64,000 bases of DNA from Paenibacillus validus NBRC 15382 (GCF_004000985.1 NZ_BIMH01000006.1:117722-181721), one strand, 5' to 3'; counted from the first letter of the stretch, positions 8,109 through 17,713 are shown. The notes: generated from the letters alone by a model not told the origin. Program-made: numbers and translations.

Positions 8109-8612
8109 TTACGCCCCGCTCTTTCTCTTCATCAGGGTCCAAGCCCCCGCGACGATCAACACGATGCCAACGATCGGTCCATTGACCATCCATTGACCGA
8201 GGAGAGAACCGACGGCGAATACGGCAAAAAACAGGACCGACAGCACCATCAAAATGTTGATCGGAATCAGCAGCCACTTGTTTCGGCCGCCGAGCCAATA
8301 AAACTCGAACAGCCCGATCGCAACCGCTAAAATAAACCCGGGCCACATCGTCCCCCAGCTATCGAACAGCATGGAGATTTGGCACACGATCCCCGCCGTA
8401 AACAAAATGCCCCCGGGAATCAAGAGGCCCGCTCCCCGCGGCGCCGTCATCGAGAAATACAGCCAGTGGAAAAACAATCCTAGCGGAATGACGAATAAGC
8501 TCGGCCAGAAATAACCGAAAATGTCGCCTGCTCCGAACGTTGCCCCGCGGTTTAGAAACAAGCTGGCTCCCAGCAGAATGAAAACGGCTCCGATGATCGT
8601 CCGTTTGTTCAT
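8109..8612 (-). CDS. LiaF-type/DUF5668-like small membrane protein
   Basis: A 167-residue protein with five predicted membrane helices and very short loops. The opening KRTIIGAVFILLGASLFLNR resembles the membrane region of LiaI/LiaF-like proteins. No soluble domain is present and no histidine kinase gene is adjacent, so a role in envelope-stress signalling is only suggested. Monocistronic by spacing. Confidence 0.65.
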   Translation of the reverse strand: MNKRTIIGAVFILLGASLFLNRGATFGAGDIFGYFWPSLFVIPLGLFFHWLYFSMTAPRGAGLLIPGGILFTAGIVCQISMLFDSWGTMWPGFILAVAIGLFEFYWLGGRNKWLLIPINILMVLSVLFFAVFAVGSLLGQWMVNGPIVGIVLIVAGAWTLMKRKSGA

Positions 8613-8702
8613 GAGTAGACACTCCTTTATCGCTCCAAGTTCATTACAACCAACTTACCATATCCCGGAACTTGGCGTCCCCCTGCTTGGGTAAGGAAGC
8701 CG

Positions 8703-8720
8703 ACTGGACTTTAGTCCAGT
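8703..8720. terminator. hairpin after the CPBP gene
   Basis: The palindrome ACTGGACT-TT-AGTCCAGT lies just past the CPBP stop. It has no T run, so it is a weak terminator candidate. Confidence 0.3.
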
Positions 8721-8748
8721 ATTTGCCGTCTTCTTTGTCGTGCGTATA

Positions 8749-9411
8749 TTACTGCAAATAGATCAAATAAACCGCTACGATACCGCCGTCCGCCAAAGCG
8801 TGACTGATGAAGCCTCCGAGCAGCGACCGCTGCTTTCGATACATCCAGCCCCATAATAGACCGGCCATGAACACCAGAAGAACGGCCAGCACATCGCAAG
8901 GCCATTCGAACATCGGGACTAACCACAGCAAATGGTACAGGCTGTAGAAAATCGAGGTGAGACCGATCGCCAATCCGGCATGCAGCTGTTTTTCCAGCTT
9001 CCGGTACATGTAGCATCTCCAGTAGATTTCTTCCAGGAGCGGATTGACGACGACCAGAATGACGATGTACCAGACCGCGTGCCTGGAGAAGCCCCATGCC
9101 TGCAGCAGCGATTTCAGTTCCGTCACATCAAAGAGAAGAGGCCGCATCAAGGCCACCGTCATCGGGATGACAACCAGTAAGACGATGCCCAAGATAAGCC
9201 CGTATTTCAGATTCTTCTTATGGACCCGGAATCCGAGCTGCTTCAAGTTTTCGGATAACGTACTCTTTTTCTGAAGCAGGCCGTCCGCCAGCGGAATCAG
9301 CAGCAGCCACCCGTAAAATAAGGCAAACGTGTAAAGCATGCTGTTCAGTCCTTGCAGCCCTAACAAAATCATCGCCGTCGGCCCGATCATCAGCACAAAG
9401 AGACGCATCAT
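8749..9411 (-). CDS. CPBP-family intramembrane protease
   Basis: A 220-residue membrane protein of the CAAX/bacteriocin-processing (Abi) family, with about seven helices. The three motifs that form the active site are present: EEIYWR (the EExxxR glutamates), FYSLYH and HALAD near the C-terminus. The tandem ATGs at 9411/9408 follow GGAG and AAGG sequences. In bacteria such proteases act on membrane peptides or in bacteriocin self-immunity; no bacteriocin gene is nearby, so the substrate is unknown. Confidence 0.85.
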   Translation of the reverse strand: MMRLFVLMIGPTAMILLGLQGLNSMLYTFALFYGWLLLIPLADGLLQKKSTLSENLKQLGFRVHKKNLKYGLILGIVLLVVIPMTVALMRPLLFDVTELKSLLQAWGFSRHAVWYIVILVVVNPLLEEIYWRCYMYRKLEKQLHAGLAIGLTSIFYSLYHLLWLVPMFEWPCDVLAVLLVFMAGLLWGWMYRKQRSLLGGFISHALADGGIVAVYLIYLQ

Positions 9412-9506
9412 CCTTCAACTCCATCCCGTCGTCCTTTTGCGCTTATTGTAACCAATTCCAGCCAGATCCAACAGGACGAACTTCGGCCGGCATCTCCCCG
9501 ACCCAT

Positions 9507-9788
9507 TTAGAGCCGCGGATAAAACAACCACTTGAGAAGCAAATACATGCACAGCACGTTGAGAATAAAAATGAAGGGAATGCCTACGGTAAACGATTCA
9601 TGCTTCGTTTTGTGGCGCCACACCTGCATAGCGATCCAGACGCCCGCCGCCCCGCCAAGGAAGGCCCATAGAAACAGCCGTTTTTCCGGCACCCTCCGGC
9701 TCTTCCTCTTCGCTTTCATTTTATCGGCTCCCATGACGATAAACCCGATCACATTCACGATCAGCCCATAGATCAGGACCACGTACAT
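9507..9788 (-). CDS. DUF1294 small membrane protein
   Basis: A 93-residue protein with three membrane helices and the conserved basic block GADKMKAKRKSRRVPEKRL followed by GGAAGVWIAMQVWRHKT, both typical of DUF1294. The ATG at 9788 is preferred (AGGCGG about 8 bases upstream); a GTG at 9797 is possible. Function unknown. Confidence 0.85.
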   Translation of the reverse strand: MYVVLIYGLIVNVIGFIVMGADKMKAKRKSRRVPEKRLFLWAFLGGAAGVWIAMQVWRHKTKHESFTVGIPFIFILNVLCMYLLLKWLFYPRL

Positions 9789-10063
9789 TAGCTCCACCGC
9801 CTGTTTCCGCTGCCGCCTGCTCTGACAGCGTTTATCTGTTCCGCCCGGCCGGATCGGTTAATCCCGGCTGCGTTCCGAATCCAACATTCGACATTTTTCC
9901 GCCAAATTCCTGCTTTCGCATTTCGTTTGCAAAGCCTAAGCGGTACGCCGCAAGCGAGCATACGATAGAGCAAGTCCATGCAGAAAGAAGAAATCCGCCA
10001 TGTGACCGTCTTGTTGGATCGGCCGGATCGGGCCTTAATTTTAGTAAGCGGGGGTGAGGGATC

Positions 10064-10207
10064 ATGATCAAGCTGGAGCACATCCTGAAAGTGCTTGCCG
10101 ACGATAAAGACATGAAGAAGATGTTCAACGATATGAGCAAGCTGGAAAAGGACATCGATAAGCTCTTCAAAAGCATGGAAAACTTACAGAAGTCGAATAA
10201 GCTATGA
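10064..10207 (+). CDS. small coiled-coil protein
   Basis: A 47-residue ORF with GGGGTGAGGG three bases before its ATG. The product is almost all charged helix with regular hydrophobic spacing (KLEHILKVLADDKDMKK, then FNDMSKLEKDIDKLFKSM), as in a short coiled coil. It has no signal or membrane segment. A strong ribosome binding site, clean composition and a following hairpin support it as a real gene. I do not recognise the family. Confidence 0.7.
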   Translation: MIKLEHILKVLADDKDMKKMFNDMSKLEKDIDKLFKSMENLQKSNKL

Positions 10208-10221
10208 ACCAGCCGCAACTC

Positions 10222-10272
10222 GCGCAAGGCCATTCCCAGAGCGGAATCTCCGCCCTGAGAATGGCCTTGCGC
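10222..10272. terminator. long perfect hairpin
   Basis: GCGCAAGGCCATTC (10222-10235) pairs perfectly with GAATGGCCTTGCGC (10259-10272). It lies between the small coiled-coil gene and the convergent dehydrogenase stop. No T run, but a 14-bp stem between convergent genes is likely a terminator. Confidence 0.6.
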
Positions 10273-10295
10273 CGGTTTACCCGGCGCCTTCGCCG

Positions 10296-11861
10296 TTACA
10301 GCTTCCGGGAAGTCAGTTTCGCTTGCGTATATAACAAGAGGTAATCGTGCCCTCCCGCCTTCGAATCGGTGCCGGACATATTAAAGCCTCCGAACGGGTG
10401 AACGCCGACCAACGCTCCGGTACACTTCCGGTTCACATACATATTGCCGCAATGCATCTCTTCGAGCGCATACGCGATTCGAGCTTCATCCTGCGAGAAA
10501 TACGACCCGGTCAAGCCGAATTCCGTATCGTTGTACAGCGCAATCGCTTCTTTGTAATCTTTAGCTTTGGCGATGGCCAGCACCGGCCCGAAAATTTCCT
10601 CCTGCATAATGCGCGCTCTACCGTCCACATCGGTAAAAACGGTAGGTTCAATGTAATACCCGTTGCCTTGCGCTTTCCCTCCGCCAACGAGCAGCCGTCC
10701 TTCCGTCTTTCCGATTTCAATGTACGCCAAAATTTTATCGTAAGCCTGTTGATCGGATACCGGTCCCAACGGATAGTTCAGCTCCGGCAAGCCGACCGTC
10801 AGTTTCTCCGTTTGCTCCTTGACCAGCTGCACGATACGGTCGTACACCGACGCCACGGCAATAACCCGTGAGCCGGCCGAACACTTCTGCCCTTGGAATC
10901 CGAAGGCCGAAGCTACGATGGCCTTGGCGGCTTCTTCCAGATCCGCCGTTTCATCGACGACGATGCCGTCTTTACCGCCCATTTCCGCGATCACGCGCTT
11001 CATCCAAATTTGTCCTTCGTTCGTCTGGGCGGCCAATCGGTTGATCCGAAGTCCGATTTCCTTGGAGCCCGTGAAGCTGATAAACCGCGTCTTCGGATGC
11101 GACGTCAAGTAATCGCCGACTTCCGCCCCGCTTCCGGGAATAAAGTTGATGACGCCGTCCGGCAGCCCGACCTCTTCCATCAGCTCCACAAACTTGTGGG
11201 CGATGACCGGCGTGACGGATGCCGGCTTCAACAGCACCGTATTGCCGCTGACAACCGCGGCGGCGGTAATGCCTACGCAGATCGCCAGCGGGAAGTTCCA
11301 AGGCGGAATGACGATCCCGACGCCAAGCGGGATGTAGGTCAAGCGGTTTTCTTCCCCTGGGAGCTTCGTTAAAGGCCGGTGTGTATGCGTCTCGCTGAGA
11401 CGGATCATCTCCCTGCCGTAATATTCCATAAAATCGATCGCCTCGGCCGTATCCGCATCGGCTTCGGCCCAGTTTTTCCCGGCTTCGTACACCATCAGCG
11501 CGGAAAACTCATGCTTGCGCTCGCGCATCAGCTTCGCCGCCCGGAATAAATAACAGGCCCGGTCGACCGCCGTTGTTTTTTTCCACGTTTCGAACGTGTT
11601 CAAGGCCGCGTTCATCGCTTTCTCCGCCAAGTCTTGAGTCGCCTTGCTCACGTGTCCGATCACTTGATCCACATTCCCGGGATTAACGGAAACGATCTTC
11701 TGCTCCGTCATTACCTTCTCCGATCCGATCCGGAGCGGATAATCCCGCCCAAGCTCCGCTTTCACTTTAAGAAGCGCCGCTTCCATCGCCTGTTTGTTTT
11801 CAGGCCGCGAGAAATCGGTAAACGGTTCGTTTTGAAAGGGGGTTACGGTATATTCGGTCAT
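10296..11861 (-). CDS. rocA: L-glutamate gamma-semialdehyde dehydrogenase
   Basis: A 521-residue aldehyde dehydrogenase of the RocA/PruA type. It oxidises glutamate semialdehyde (from proline or arginine) to glutamate with NAD. Marks: [27 protein letters not shown], catalytic Glu in AEMGGKD and catalytic Cys in [11 protein letters not shown]; the length matches the family. AAAGGAGA precedes the ATG. No proline dehydrogenase or arginase gene is adjacent. Confidence 0.94.
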   Translation of the reverse strand: MTEYTVTPFQNEPFTDFSRPENKQAMEAALLKVKAELGRDYPLRIGSEKVMTEQKIVSVNPGNVDQVIGHVSKATQDLAEKAMNAALNTFETWKKTTAVDRACYLFRAAKLMRERKHEFSALMVYEAGKNWAEADADTAEAIDFMEYYGREMIRLSETHTHRPLTKLPGEENRLTYIPLGVGIVIPPWNFPLAICVGITAAAVVSGNTVLLKPASVTPVIAHKFVELMEEVGLPDGVINFIPGSGAEVGDYLTSHPKTRFISFTGSKEIGLRINRLAAQTNEGQIWMKRVIAEMGGKDGIVVDETADLEEAAKAIVASAFGFQGQKCSAGSRVIAVASVYDRIVQLVKEQTEKLTVGLPELNYPLGPVSDQQAYDKILAYIEIGKTEGRLLVGGGKAQGNGYYIEPTVFTDVDGRARIMQEEIFGPVLAIAKAKDYKEAIALYNDTEFGLTGSYFSQDEARIAYALEEMHCGNMYVNRKCTGALVGVHPFGGFNMSGTDSKAGGHDYLLLYTQAKLTSRKL

Positions 11862-11894
11862 CGGGCAGTCTCCTTTATGGTTCAGGTTTGGCCG

Positions 11895-12110
11895 CTAGGT
11901 CCAGACGCAGAATTTCGAAGCTTCGACCGCCACGATCGACGAATCGGGCTCCATGATACAGCTATATTCAACAAACCCCCACTCCATGAATGGGAGACCA
12001 TGCTGCATACGATAAACCGGATCGGGCGGCAGTTCCTGCTCTTCAAGCTCCGTATGAAGCAGCGGCGAAACGCCGGATTCGAACGTACGGTCATTTGATG
12101 ATATAATCGA
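11895..12110 (-). pseudogene. orphan protein fragment upstream of rocA
   Basis: A minus-strand frame of about 70 codons with clearly protein-like composition (includes LEEQELPPDPVYRMQHGL, FMEWGFVEYS and IVAVEASKFCVW) ends at 11895. It has no ATG, GTG or TTG at its head and no ribosome binding site. A seven-codon frame beginning with an ATG at 12114 would join it after a one-base shift, but that ATG also lacks a ribosome binding site. Best read as the C-terminal remnant of a lost gene; family not recognised. Confidence 0.4.
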
Positions 12111-12138
12111 TCATTATACGAAGCTGAGGTGATCTTAA

Positions 12139-13311
12139 GTGACTTACGATTTTGACCGCCGTATCGATCGGCGGCATACGCGCTCTTACAAATGGGATCA
12201 AAACGATAAACTCTTCGGGGATTCCGACGTTCTTTCCCTATGGGTTGCCGATATGGATTTCTTAAGCCCTCCCGCCGTTCAGGCGGTCTTGGAGAAACGG
12301 GCCGCCCTGGGCGTATACGGCTATGCCATTCGGAGCAACAGCTACTTCGATGCCATCGTAAATTGGTTCGAGCGGCGTCACGGCTGGTCGATCGATCCGA
12401 AATGGATCTCGGATTCCCCCAGCATCGTCACGACGCTAAGCTTAGCGGTCGAGCTGTTCAGCGAGCCGGGCAGCCAGGTCGTCCTGCAGTCGCCGGTCTA
12501 TTATCCGTTCTATGACGTTATCCAAGGCAACGGCCGCATCGTAGCCAAAAACCCGCTCGTGCTCCGCAACGGCCGTTACGAGATGGATTACGATCATTTG
12601 GAATCGTTGTTCCAGGGGGGCGCGAAGCTGCTGCTCTTATGCAGCCCGCATAATCCGGGAGGCCGCGTATGGGAGCGCGAGGAGCTGCTCCGGCTCGGCG
12701 ACTTATGCCTGAAGCATGGAGTCACCGTCATTTCCGACGAGATTCACTGCGATTTGGCATTGTCCGGTCACAAGCACATCCCGTTCGCTTCCCTGTCACC
12801 CGAGCTCGCGGACATCACGCTTACCGGCTTGGCCGCGACCAAAACGTTTAATTTGCCGGGGCTTCAAACGTCCTATATCGTGGCTTCCAACCCGTCCATG
12901 AAGCGAAAGTTCGATCATCGGATCAAAACGCTCAGTCTGCATATGGCCCATCATTTTGCCCAGGACGCGGTGGAAGCTGCTTATAACGAAGGGGAAGCTT
13001 GGCTGGATGAAATGCTTGCTTATGTAGAGGGGAATTTATCCTATACGCTCGCCTATTTCAAGGAGCATTTGCCGGAAGCGAAGCCGCTGCGGCCGGACGG
13101 CACCTACTTGCTGTGGATCGACTGCCGCGATTTGGGCTTAACCGTCAGCGAGCTGAAAGCCCTAATGTTTAAACAAGCCAAAGTAGCCTTTAGCGAAGGT
13201 TCGGTGTTCGGAACGGAAGGCGAAGGCTGGCTTCGCATCAACCTGGCTTGTCCCCGTTCCATCGTGGAGCAGGCGCTGCGTCAGTTCGTCCAAGCGGCTC
13301 GAAACCGTTAA
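12139..13311 (+). CDS. patB: PatB/MalY-type cystathionine beta-lyase/aminotransferase
   Basis: A 390-residue PLP enzyme of fold type I. The N-terminal FDRRIDRRHTRSYKWD and WVADMDF, the SPHNPGG-like CSPHNPGGRVW, DEIHCDL, and the PLP lysine in AATKTFNLPG are all typical of the PatB/MalY C-S lyases, which split cystathionine or cysteine S-conjugates. The start is a GTG at 12139 behind GAGGTGATC; a TATAAT lies at 12102-12107. It may also act as an aminotransferase. Confidence 0.88.
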   Translation: MTYDFDRRIDRRHTRSYKWDQNDKLFGDSDVLSLWVADMDFLSPPAVQAVLEKRAALGVYGYAIRSNSYFDAIVNWFERRHGWSIDPKWISDSPSIVTTLSLAVELFSEPGSQVVLQSPVYYPFYDVIQGNGRIVAKNPLVLRNGRYEMDYDHLESLFQGGAKLLLLCSPHNPGGRVWEREELLRLGDLCLKHGVTVISDEIHCDLALSGHKHIPFASLSPELADITLTGLAATKTFNLPGLQTSYIVASNPSMKRKFDHRIKTLSLHMAHHFAQDAVEAAYNEGEAWLDEMLAYVEGNLSYTLAYFKEHLPEAKPLRPDGTYLLWIDCRDLGLTVSELKALMFKQAKVAFSEGSVFGTEGEGWLRINLACPRSIVEQALRQFVQAARNR

Positions 13312-13313
13312 GG

Positions 13314-13355
13314 AAACAGAAAAAAGACCGTCCCCGCACGGTCTTTTTTCTGTTT
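13314..13355. terminator. strong bidirectional terminator
   Basis: A perfect 18-bp stem (13314-13331 with 13338-13355) and 6-base loop, with A and T runs inside the arms. It serves patB (+) and the convergent sigma-fusion gene (-). Confidence 0.9.
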
Positions 13356-13394
13356 AGGCTGCAGTAGTCGTATCCCGGCAAGCTCCTGCTGATT

Positions 13395-14681
13395 TTAGGG
13401 TTCGAGCGGAACCGTGATTTCCAGCTCCTTCAAGTATCCTGGCGGGGTCAGTTCACGGGTGACGAAGGTCAGCTGTTCTTTTTCAGTGAATGCCGGGAAT
13501 TCCTTGACAAACCTATAATGTACCGGATCCACGGTGATGGAAGGCTTTTGCAGCTGAAGGTACTTGTTCCCGCCGCTGTCTTCGATCCATAATGGATTTG
13601 CCTGCTCCTGAGGAATAAGCCCTTCCGTTCTATAGTGAACAAGCGTTTTATCGGGTAAGCGTTCCACCTGGGTGATCAATAGATGACCGGCTTCTCCCTG
13701 CGATAACGATATCGGCTTTTCTTCTGTGGGCATCTGGTCTAAAGGCGCCTTCGATTCTGTTAAAGGTCCTTGGAATGGAAGATCAACGAAAGGGCGGATC
13801 GTAATGGTTTTGGGCAATGGGCTGACGGGCCCGTAACGCTGTGAGAAGGTTGATATGGATATTGGGCCGTCCGTTTGTCCCCTGCCGCTTCCACTGCGCC
13901 TTTGCAATTGCGTGCCTTTATCGTCGAACAGATCGTACTGGATAAACCGGCCGGCATCAGCAGGTTGCTTCACCTCTACGTCAAGCTCTGTTGAGCCAGG
14001 TGTGAAGAGAACCTTCTTCACCGTTAGTGTGATATCCCCATACGATTTAGTGATCATTGGCAGGACCACTTTATTGGTCGAGGCCATCTTTGTTACAGGT
14101 ATCGAAAAGCTCCACCGCCCTTTCGTGCTTCCTATTTGGCTGATATCCATCTGCAGTTTAAAGTGATTGGGCAAATCCTCTGCCGGCATCAAGTCGATGA
14201 CCCCTGCATAAGTATGCTCATCGACCGGACTTCCGGTACCGCTAAGGGCGGGCTCCAACAACTCCGAGATGACGCCGACCGACATATCCTCCAAATAATG
14301 CAGCTTCACGATGAGCCGCAGTGTATCCTCCAGACGGTTTACCGCCTCCCACAAATCCACCTTGCCATATTCCGCAGATTCGGCATGCTCTTCAGGCAGA
14401 ACGGCAACCGGTATCGTTCTTTTGCGCTGGCGCAGGAATTGGTTGCACTCGTTAATCAAGATTCTCATAAACCAGGTTTTGAAAAAATGCGGTTTTTTTA
14501 GCTGGGCTATTGATTTATAGGCCTTCAAAATGGTTTCCTGAATGGCATCCGCGCAGTCTTCATCGCTTCGCACAATGGATCGGGCGACTCGATACATAGG
14601 AAGCTCCAAAGCCTTCACCAACCGGGAGAATGCTTCCTTGTTCCCTTTTTGGGCCAGTAGGACGTCTATTTCTGTTATCAC
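13395..14681 (-). pseudogene. ECF sigma factor fused in frame to a DUF4179-type anti-sigma outer domain
   Basis: A 428-codon open frame. Residues 1-100 are ECF sigma region 2 (DEDCADAIQETILKAYKSI, FKTWFMRILINECNQFLR) and 105-142 the first half of region 4 (LIVKLHYLEDMSVGVISELL). It then switches to the extracytoplasmic part of a DUF4179-like protein (PNHFKLQMDISQI, GRWSFSIPV and a long beta-rich tail). The recognition helix of region 4, the anti-sigma cytoplasmic domain and any membrane helix are absent. Such sigma and DUF4179 genes are normally adjacent and separate, so an in-frame deletion joining them (near 14230-14260) is the simplest reading. The product should be unable to bind a -35 element normally. 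Confidence 0.75.
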
Positions 14682-14804
14682 ATGGAACTGCCTCCTTTTG
14701 TTGTCTAAGCATTAGATGCCCCAGCTCTTCGAACGGTTCACGCAGCCCATTTTTTTGATTACGCCCCACATTCATTTTACCTGCACCGGTGCGGCGCTTT
14801 CCGC

Positions 14805-14849
14805 AAAAAATCGCCCATCGGCTTGCCTTGAAGGCAAGCCGATGGGCGA
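14805..14849 (-). terminator. terminator of the DAHP synthase gene
   Basis: On the minus strand a 17-bp GC-rich stem (14811-14827 with 14833-14849) is followed by TTTTTT (14805-14810), just past the synthase stop. Confidence 0.92.
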
Positions 14850-14854
14850 TCTCC

Positions 14855-15931
14855 TTAAGATCCGAACGGTTGAAACGCATTCAAATCCCGATAAAATTCA
14901 GCAAATTGCTTAAGGTCTAATTGCTGCTGACCGTCTGAAAGGCTAATGGACGGATCGGGATGCACTTCGACCAAGAGGCCATCCGCACCGGCAGCAAGCG
15001 CGGCTTTGGCGCACGGCAATACAATATCTTTACGGCCGGTCGAATGACTTAAATCAACCAGGACCGGCAAGTGGCTTTCCTTCTTGAGTATAGGTACCGC
15101 CGAAATGTCCAGCGTGTTCCGGGTCCATTTCTCATACGTTCGTATGCCCCGCTCCATAAGTATGACCTGAGCATTGCCGCGGGAGACGATATATTCCGCG
15201 GACAGAAGAAGCTCCTCCAGCGTTGCCGAATTACCTCTTTTCAGCAGCACCGGGATGCCCGAGTCGCCAACGGCCTTTAATAAAGAAAAGTTCTGCATAT
15301 TTTTCGCGCCAATTTCTACCATATCGATATATTGTCCAGCCAGCTCCAGCTCTGACGAATCCATGATTTCGCTGACTGTAATCATCCCGAATTGCCCGCC
15401 GACTTTATGTAAAATCTCGAGACCTTCCTTGCCGAGCCCTTGAAAATCGTAAGGAGAAGTTCTCGACTTGTAAGCCCCGCCCCGCAATATCGTAACGCCT
15501 TGCGCTTTAAGTGAGGCCGCCACTTCGTACATTTGACCATAGCTTTCCACCGTGCAGGGGCCGGCTACAAGGACTTTGTCGGGTCCGCCAATTCCAACCC
15601 CTTTAATGTGAATGACCGTATCCTCGTGTTTTCGCTTTCGGGTCACGAGCAGATGCTTCTTATGCTCCTCTTCCAACAGCTCCAGGGATGCTTTGAAAAT
15701 TTGTTTAAATAAATGCCTGACTGTTGCATCGTCGAAGGGGCCTTTATTTTTCTGGACTAAATTTTCCAGCATCCTGCTTTCGCGAACCGGATCGAATCGG
15801 GGGATGCCTTGCTTTTGCTTTTCAATGCCTATTTTCTCGACAATTTCAGCCCGGTTGGATATCAATTCGAGAATTTGAACGTTGATTTCGTCCAACTTAT
15901 TTCTAAGGGCTTCCAAATCTGAAGTACTCAT
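14855..15931 (-). CDS. aroA: bifunctional chorismate mutase / DAHP synthase
   Basis: A 358-residue enzyme. Residues 1-90 are an AroQ-type chorismate mutase (LRNKLDEINVQILELISNRA), which in this family also acts as the feedback sensor. Residues 105-350 are a KDPG/KDO8P-type DAHP synthase barrel (VAGPCTVES, RGGAYKSRTSPYDFQG, LVDLSHSTGRKD, LLVEVHPDP). It condenses PEP and erythrose 4-phosphate at the start of aromatic amino acid synthesis. B. subtilis AroA has the same fused design. Divergent from a shikimate kinase gene. Confidence 0.95.
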   Translation of the reverse strand: MSTSDLEALRNKLDEINVQILELISNRAEIVEKIGIEKQKQGIPRFDPVRESRMLENLVQKNKGPFDDATVRHLFKQIFKASLELLEEEHKKHLLVTRKRKHEDTVIHIKGVGIGGPDKVLVAGPCTVESYGQMYEVAASLKAQGVTILRGGAYKSRTSPYDFQGLGKEGLEILHKVGGQFGMITVSEIMDSSELELAGQYIDMVEIGAKNMQNFSLLKAVGDSGIPVLLKRGNSATLEELLLSAEYIVSRGNAQVILMERGIRTYEKWTRNTLDISAVPILKKESHLPVLVDLSHSTGRKDIVLPCAKAALAAGADGLLVEVHPDPSISLSDGQQQLDLKQFAEFYRDLNAFQPFGS

Positions 15932-16062
15932 GCTATACAGCTCCTTTTTTGACTGAAACTCCCAAGTATCTGGTTCATATATCGATTGATCCTATTATAA
16001 AACACCTTTATAATGGAAAGTAACCCGTGCTTCCGCACTTTAAAACTTAAAAGCAGAAGAGA

Positions 16063-16626
16063 GTGTTGAGCGTGTACAACAACCCCGATATCCCTTTACG
16101 GGAAAAAAATATAATCTTAATCGGTTTTATGGGTGTGGGCAAGACGACCATAGGTCATCTTCTCGCCAAAAAACTGTATAGAGATTTTATCGATGTCGAT
16201 TATGAAATTGAGCAGCAGTACAAGATGCCTATCACGCAAATTTTCAAATCTTTCGGCGAAACGAAATTCCGCCAAATGGAAAAGGAATATATTACCAATT
16301 TATGCACAAATTCCCGGTTGAAAATTATTTCTCTTGGGGGAGGCGCATTTATGCAGGAAGAAATCAGAAACATCTGCTTGTCCACGTCCATCGTCTTTTT
16401 CCTTGATCTTACCTGGGAGACCTGGAAAGACAGGCTGCAGCTCATTGTAGACAGCCGACCTGTCTTACAGAACAAATCTTTGGAAGAGATTGAAAATTTA
16501 TTTTACACCCGGCAAAACCTATACGCATTAAATCATTCAAGCGTTAACACCGACCACCTGGACCCGGAAGAGGCCGCCGATTACATTATTAACACGCTGA
16601 AGCTGGGTTGGGAGATTTACTCGTAG
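16063..16626 (+). CDS. aroK: shikimate kinase
   Basis: A 187-residue P-loop kinase that makes shikimate 3-phosphate. Walker A is GFMGVGKTT; FIDVDYEIE holds the shikimate-binding Asp; FRQMEKEYI and SLGGGAF are further family motifs; SRPVLQ is the lid. Several alternative starts (GTG 16063, TTG 16066, GTG 16072) are possible because the ribosome binding site is weak. It sits 131 bases from the divergent DAHP synthase gene. Confidence 0.9.
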   Translation: MLSVYNNPDIPLREKNIILIGFMGVGKTTIGHLLAKKLYRDFIDVDYEIEQQYKMPITQIFKSFGETKFRQMEKEYITNLCTNSRLKIISLGGGAFMQEEIRNICLSTSIVFFLDLTWETWKDRLQLIVDSRPVLQNKSLEEIENLFYTRQNLYALNHSSVNTDHLDPEEAADYIINTLKLGWEIYS

Positions 16627-16807
16627 TTACGTCGTAAAGCTGCCTCGCCATGCACCATGCGGCCTGTCCGGGGCAGACCGCATCGTATTCTTTCGTCACT
16701 CTGATGATGAAAACAATTGATAGCAAACGGTTACATAAACAAATTAAATCGATAAAAATAACTAGAAAAATTATATCCTTTGCAAGCAAGCGGCGTCAAT
16801 ACGAAAT

Positions 16808-16858
16808 AAAACAAGCCTCCAAATTCCACGATTTAAGCGGGCTCGGAGGCTTGTTTTT
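16808..16858. terminator. bidirectional terminator between aroK and the nitroreductase gene
   Basis: AAAACAAGCCTCC (16808-16820) pairs with GGAGGCTTGTTTT (16845-16857), with A and T runs at both sides, between convergent genes. Confidence 0.85.
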
Positions 16859-16878
16859 CGCTTCCTCAAAGACAAGAA

Positions 16879-17496
16879 TTATTTCGATACTTTAATCCGT
16901 TCTTCCAAAGGCTTGAATTCCTTCTCTCCGGCCGGGGCCGTCGGTTTCCCGAATGGCATCTGGGCGATGAGCTTCCAGGATTGCGGAATGATCCAGGACG
17001 TCTTCACTTTTTCATCGATCAGAGGATTGTAGTGCTGTACACTAGCACCCAGTCCTTCGTTCTCAAGCGCAGTCCATATGACAAATTGAAGCATGCCGTT
17101 CGATTGCTGCGACCAACTGGGGAAATGTTCCGAATAGCTTGGAAAGCTCGCCTGCAGCCCTTCAATCACAGTCATATCTTCGAAGTAGAGTACGGTGCCG
17201 TGCCCGCTTCTAAAGCCGTTTATGCGTTGTTCGGTCGATGCGAATTGATCCGCTTGCACAATACCGCGCAAAATTTCCTTCGTCAAATCCCATAACTTAT
17301 GATGCTGTTCTCCCAGCAATACAAGCACTCTCGCGCTTTGCGAGTTAAAGGCGGACGGCGTATATTTTACCGCTTCCCGAATGATTTCAACAATGCGCTC
17401 ATCCGAAATCGGCGATTCCTGGCTAATCCCATAAATCGTGCGTCTTTCCCGTACTGCTGTTAAAAAATCTTTTCCTGTTCCTACCGCTTCTGCCAT
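16879..17496 (-). CDS. nitroreductase family protein
   Basis: A 205-residue FMN-dependent oxidoreductase of the fungal Frm2/Hbn1-like nitroreductase branch. It opens with AVRERRTIYGI and has the SAFNSQSARVLVLLGEQHHKLW block that binds FMN, then GASVQHYNPLID and MPFGKP near the end. CGGAGGAC precedes the ATG. The adjacent divergent AraC-type gene is a likely regulator. Substrate unknown; family members reduce nitro or quinone compounds. Confidence 0.85.
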   Translation of the reverse strand: MAEAVGTGKDFLTAVRERRTIYGISQESPISDERIVEIIREAVKYTPSAFNSQSARVLVLLGEQHHKLWDLTKEILRGIVQADQFASTEQRINGFRSGHGTVLYFEDMTVIEGLQASFPSYSEHFPSWSQQSNGMLQFVIWTALENEGLGASVQHYNPLIDEKVKTSWIIPQSWKLIAQMPFGKPTAPAGEKEFKPLEERIKVSK

Positions 17497-17713
17497 GTAT
17501 CTGTCCTCCGGATGTGATGTCGTACTCCGTTATTTTGATCTTAGTCGTCGCCTGCTATACAAACGCCTCAAAAAAAGGCGTATTTATGGTAAATACATCT
17601 AAATTGTTCGAAAGTTATAATTTATTGTTGTATTGCTGGATGATTCTTGAATTCACTCTTGATTCTACTATAATTGTGATAGTTAAAAGGTAAACCTAGG
17701 GGGATAAAACCTA

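Noticed and set aside
10347..11372. Plus-strand ORFs of 159-174 residues
   Set aside because: Antisense shadows of the rocA dehydrogenase gene.
11882..12094. 70-residue minus-strand ORF beginning MTVRSNPAF
   Set aside because: Ser/Arg/Trp-rich and without a ribosome binding site; the adjacent frame at 11895-12110 reads far better as protein.
12091..12114. Programmed +1 frameshift like that of prfB at AAA TGA C
   Set aside because: No upstream Shine-Dalgarno-like stimulator, no slippery CUU codon and no initiation signal at the ATG.
16718..16736. Cre-like sequence AGCAAACGGTTACA
   Set aside because: Two mismatches at conserved positions and no suitable promoter next to it.
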